Source of the DNA: an uncultured Acidobacteriota bacterium
GTDB lineage: Bacteria; Acidobacteriota; Blastocatellia; RBC074
DNA: 7,863 nucleotides
Direction: 5' to 3'
NCBI GenBank assembly: GCA_937967285.1
Contig: CALBSU010000573.1
Span: 1-7,863 of the forward strand
The notes below the pieces were generated by a model. It had not been told where the DNA came from, did not search any database, and saw only the letters and a list, made by a program, of their open reading frames with translations. Positions 6,314 through 7,863 of the stretch are shown here, in pieces. The translations under genes and the position numbers were made by a program. How positions within the stretch are numbered: the first letter of the stretch is position 1; each line of letters starts with the position of its first letter.

Positions 6314-7632
6314 CCGCCGGAGACTTCCACCGATCCCGAATATCCGACATCGCGAACTAAAGCGACCGTCGCGGCGGCCACGATCAGACTGATTCCGCCG
6401 AGAATGACAACGTGGAGAGGATCGCCGCCGAGCAGGTTCCGGTAGATCCGCGGCACGAGGAACGACATGGCGATCTGCGGGATGACAATGAACAGATTGA
6501 AGACGCCCATGTAAACGCCCATCCTCTCCGCCGGTATCGAACTCGAGAGGATGACATACGGCATCGAGAGGATCGAGGCCCAGGCGATGCCGACCCCGGC
6601 CATCGAGAGCCAGAGCATGTACTTGTCCTCAATAAAGAACATCGAGATGAGACCGACGCCGCCGATCATCAGCGAGACGGCATGGACCGCCTTCCTGCCG
6701 AACCTCCCGGCCAGCGCCGGCAGCGCGAAGGCGACCAGAAAACAGACGATATTGTAGACCGCGAAGCAGAGCCCGCCCCATTTCGTCCCCTCGGCGAAGA
6801 GCGGTGACTTCTCGTCGGGCGCCAGAAAGACGTGTCTCGCGACCGAGAGCCCGAAATACTGCCACATGCAGGGCAGCGCGAACCAGGTGAAGAACTGGAC
6901 CACCGCCAGTTGCTTCATCGTCAGAGGTATCTGGCGGACGGCGTGGAAAATCTCCGAGAATCCCGCCAGCACGCCTTTCCGTTCGCGCTTGCTCCGCAGA
7001 AAGGATTCCATGTCCTCGGGCGGATACTCGGGAGAGGTGGCGACCGTCCAGACGACCGCCAGCAGAAATGCTGCGGCCCCGATCTTGAAGGAGTAATCGA
7101 CATCGATCGGAATTCCGGACGCCATGACACCGGCAACTCCGAGCAGGCCGAGAATGTACGGCAGGGCGTTGGCGAGGGTCTGTCCGATGCCGATGAAGAA
7201 GCTCTGCATGACGAAGCCGAGCGTCCGCTGATCGTCGTTGAGCTTGTCGGCCACGAAAGCGCGAAACGGCTCCATCGTGATGTTGATGCTGGCATCCAGT
7301 ATCCAGAGCAGCCCCGCCGCCATCCAGACCGCCGACGAATCAGGCATGAAAAAGAGCGCGACGCTGGCGAGGGTCGCCCCGACCAGAAAATATGGGCGAC
7401 GGCGCCCGAGACGGTTCCACGTCCGGTCGCTCATCGACCCGATGATCGGCTGCACCAGCAGACCGGTCATCGGACCGGCCAGCCAGAGGTACGGCAGATT
7501 GCTCTCATCGGCGCCCAGATACTTATAGATCGGGCTCATGTTGGCAAGCTGGAGTCCCCAGCCGAACTGTATCCCGAGAAAGCCGAAGCTCATGTTCCAG
7601 ATCTGCCAGAAGCCAAGTTTTGGTTTGTTCAT
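6307..7632 (-). CDS. SLC45-type MFS sugar transporter (GPH/sucrose-maltose:H+ symporter-like)
   Basis: This 441-residue inner-membrane protein belongs to the SLC45/sucrose-transporter branch of the major facilitator superfamily, which imports disaccharides such as maltose or sucrose with protons. Diagnostic segments are the N-terminal FWQIWNMSFGFLGIQFG, the loop DRTWNRLGRRRPY (69-81) between helices 2 and 3, ASINITMEPFRAF (114-126), QSFFIGIG (143-150) and FTWFALPCMWQYF (248-260). About twelve hydrophobic helices can be followed, with a cytoplasmic loop about 203-238 dividing the halves. The length is normal for the family. The ATG at 7632 was chosen because family members start just before FWQIW; an in-frame TTG at 7686 would add 18 unlikely residues. 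No strong Shine-Dalgarno site is visible. The preceding gene is a GH13-type enzyme tail, so the likely substrate is an alpha-glucoside such as maltose or maltodextrin. The substrate is inferred from context only. Confidence 0.92.
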   Translation of the reverse strand: MNKPKLGFWQIWNMSFGFLGIQFGWGLQLANMSPIYKYLGADESNLPYLWLAGPMTGLLVQPIIGSMSDRTWNRLGRRRPYFLVGATLASVALFFMPDSSAVWMAAGLLWILDASINITMEPFRAFVADKLNDDQRTLGFVMQSFFIGIGQTLANALPYILGLLGVAGVMASGIPIDVDYSFKIGAAAFLLAVVWTVATSPEYPPEDMESFLRSKRERKGVLAGFSEIFHAVRQIPLTMKQLAVVQFFTWFALPCMWQYFGLSVARHVFLAPDEKSPLFAEGTKWGGLCFAVYNIVCFLVAFALPALAGRFGRKAVHAVSLMIGGVGLISMFFIEDKYMLWLSMAGVGIAWASILSMPYVILSSSIPAERMGVYMGVFNLFIVIPQIAMSFLVPRIYRNLLGGDPLHVVILGGISLIVAAATVALVRDVGYSGSVEVSGGH

Positions 7633-7635
7633 AAA

Positions 7636-7664
7636 TTGTAGTCGGATGATTTGTGTTGTAGTCG
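7636..7664. repeat. Two direct copies of TTGTAGTCG, 20 bp apart, upstream of the transporter
   Basis: The 9-base word TTGTAGTCG occurs at 7636-7644 and again at 7656-7664, so the starts are 20 bases apart, about two helical turns. On the coding strand it reads CGACTACAA. The nearer copy ends three bases before the transporter ATG, where a ribosome-binding site would be expected. It could be a regulator site or a chance duplication. Confidence 0.5.
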
Positions 7665-7676
7665 CCGGCCGCCCGG

Positions 7677-7703
7677 TCCGGCTCAATCGATCATGGAGCC
7701 GGA
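7677..7703. other. Perfect 8-bp inverted repeat just after the GH13-type gene
   Basis: The arms TCCGGCTC (7677-7684) and GAGCCGGA (7696-7703) pair perfectly around an 11-base loop (AATCGATCATG on the plus strand). In the minus-strand transcript the hairpin begins one base after the TGA stop of the upstream gene (7705-7707). The sequence after the stem is GC-rich (CCGGGCGG) with no T-run, so an intrinsic terminator is unlikely. An intercistronic stability or processing hairpin fits better. Confidence 0.65.
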
Positions 7704-7704
7704 A

Positions 7705-7863
7705 TCATTCAAGGATGACGGCCGCCCTCGGTGCGAGGGTGAATCCTAGGCGGCCGTTCTCGATCCTCACCTGGGCGCCCGATCCGAGCCTGTTGCGCAT
7801 GACCGTTCCGTCGCCAAGGCGTAGTTCGCGCGGTATCGGAATATCGACGGCCTGAGGCTGCGG
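7705..7863 (-). CDS. C-terminal end of a probable GH13 (alpha-amylase type) glycoside hydrolase, partial
   Basis: The frame is open from the right edge to the TGA at 7707-7705 and encodes the last 52 residues of a protein. The tail has the pattern DGT, then N-x-L, then a VRIENGRLGFTLAPRAAVIL stretch, which is how the C-terminal beta-sandwich of many GH13 alpha-amylase, neopullulanase or alpha-glucosidase type enzymes ends. No catalytic residues are in the window, so the family call is a pattern match to a short tail, strengthened by the downstream SLC45-type sugar transporter 72 bases away. An unrelated protein ending in a similar beta-domain cannot be excluded. It is probably the upstream member of the transporter operon. 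Confidence 0.6.
   Translation of the reverse strand, partial: PQPQAVDIPIPRELRLGDGTVMRNRLGSGAQVRIENGRLGFTLAPRAAVILE

Noticed and set aside
6832..7641. A 269-residue plus-strand open frame opposite the transporter
   Set aside because: It is Arg-, Asp- and Glu-rich, as expected for the antisense of a membrane-protein gene in GC-rich DNA, while the minus strand encodes a recognisable SLC45-type transporter.
7719..7756. GC-rich inverted repeat (CGGCCGCC with GGCGGCCG, plus an inner CCCTCG/CGAGGG stem)
   Set aside because: It lies inside the coding end of the GH13-type gene, has no T-run after it, and short GC-rich palindromes of this kind arise easily from GC-biased codon use.

Overview
The window looks like chromosomal DNA of a free-living, saprophytic-type bacterium with moderately high GC. 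The mix of long secreted S9 and S15-type serine hydrolases, an SLC45-type sugar transporter beside a GH13-type enzyme, and a COG3618 amidohydrolase fits Acidobacteriota, perhaps class Blastocatellia. That assignment is inference from gene content only; there is no rRNA or marker gene here. I see no mobile element, CRISPR array, tRNA or rRNA, and no gene-free stretch longer than 300 bases. The window is almost fully coding, with six genes: five on the minus strand and one on the plus strand.

Left block (1-3999, minus). A secreted CocE/NonD (S15-like) hydrolase is followed after about 70 bases by a secreted S9-family prolyl-oligopeptidase-like peptidase, whose last part runs off the left edge. 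Both have N-terminal signal sequences and good Shine-Dalgarno sites, and they are probably co-transcribed. Together they suggest envelope or periplasmic degradation of peptides or esters. The S9 gene is open to the window edge in one frame, and the plus-strand open frames opposite it are shadows.

Middle (4000-4929). A short divergent intergenic region of 74 bases carries a degenerate 7-bp tandem repeat that ends at the start codon of a plus-strand COG3618 amidohydrolase (lactonase-like). This gene converges on the next block with only 16 bases between the stop codons.

Right block (4930-7863, minus). In transcription order there is the C-terminal tail of a probable GH13 (alpha-amylase type) enzyme, an SLC45-type MFS sugar transporter, and a secreted beta-rich protein that resembles, by pattern, the non-VWA extracellular domains of hemicentin/VWA7-type proteins. 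The gaps are 72 and 36 bases, consistent with one operon for uptake and breakdown of alpha-glucosides or maltodextrins plus an uncharacterised exported protein. Both gaps carry a perfect inverted repeat at, or one base after, the stop codon of the upstream gene, and neither is followed by a T-run. They look more like intercistronic RNA-processing or stability hairpins, or operators, than terminators.

The least explained items are the hemicentin-like secreted protein in a sugar operon, the paired stop-codon hairpins, and the heptamer repeat forming the leader of the amidohydrolase. I do not see clear evidence of a wholly new defence or mobile system in this window.
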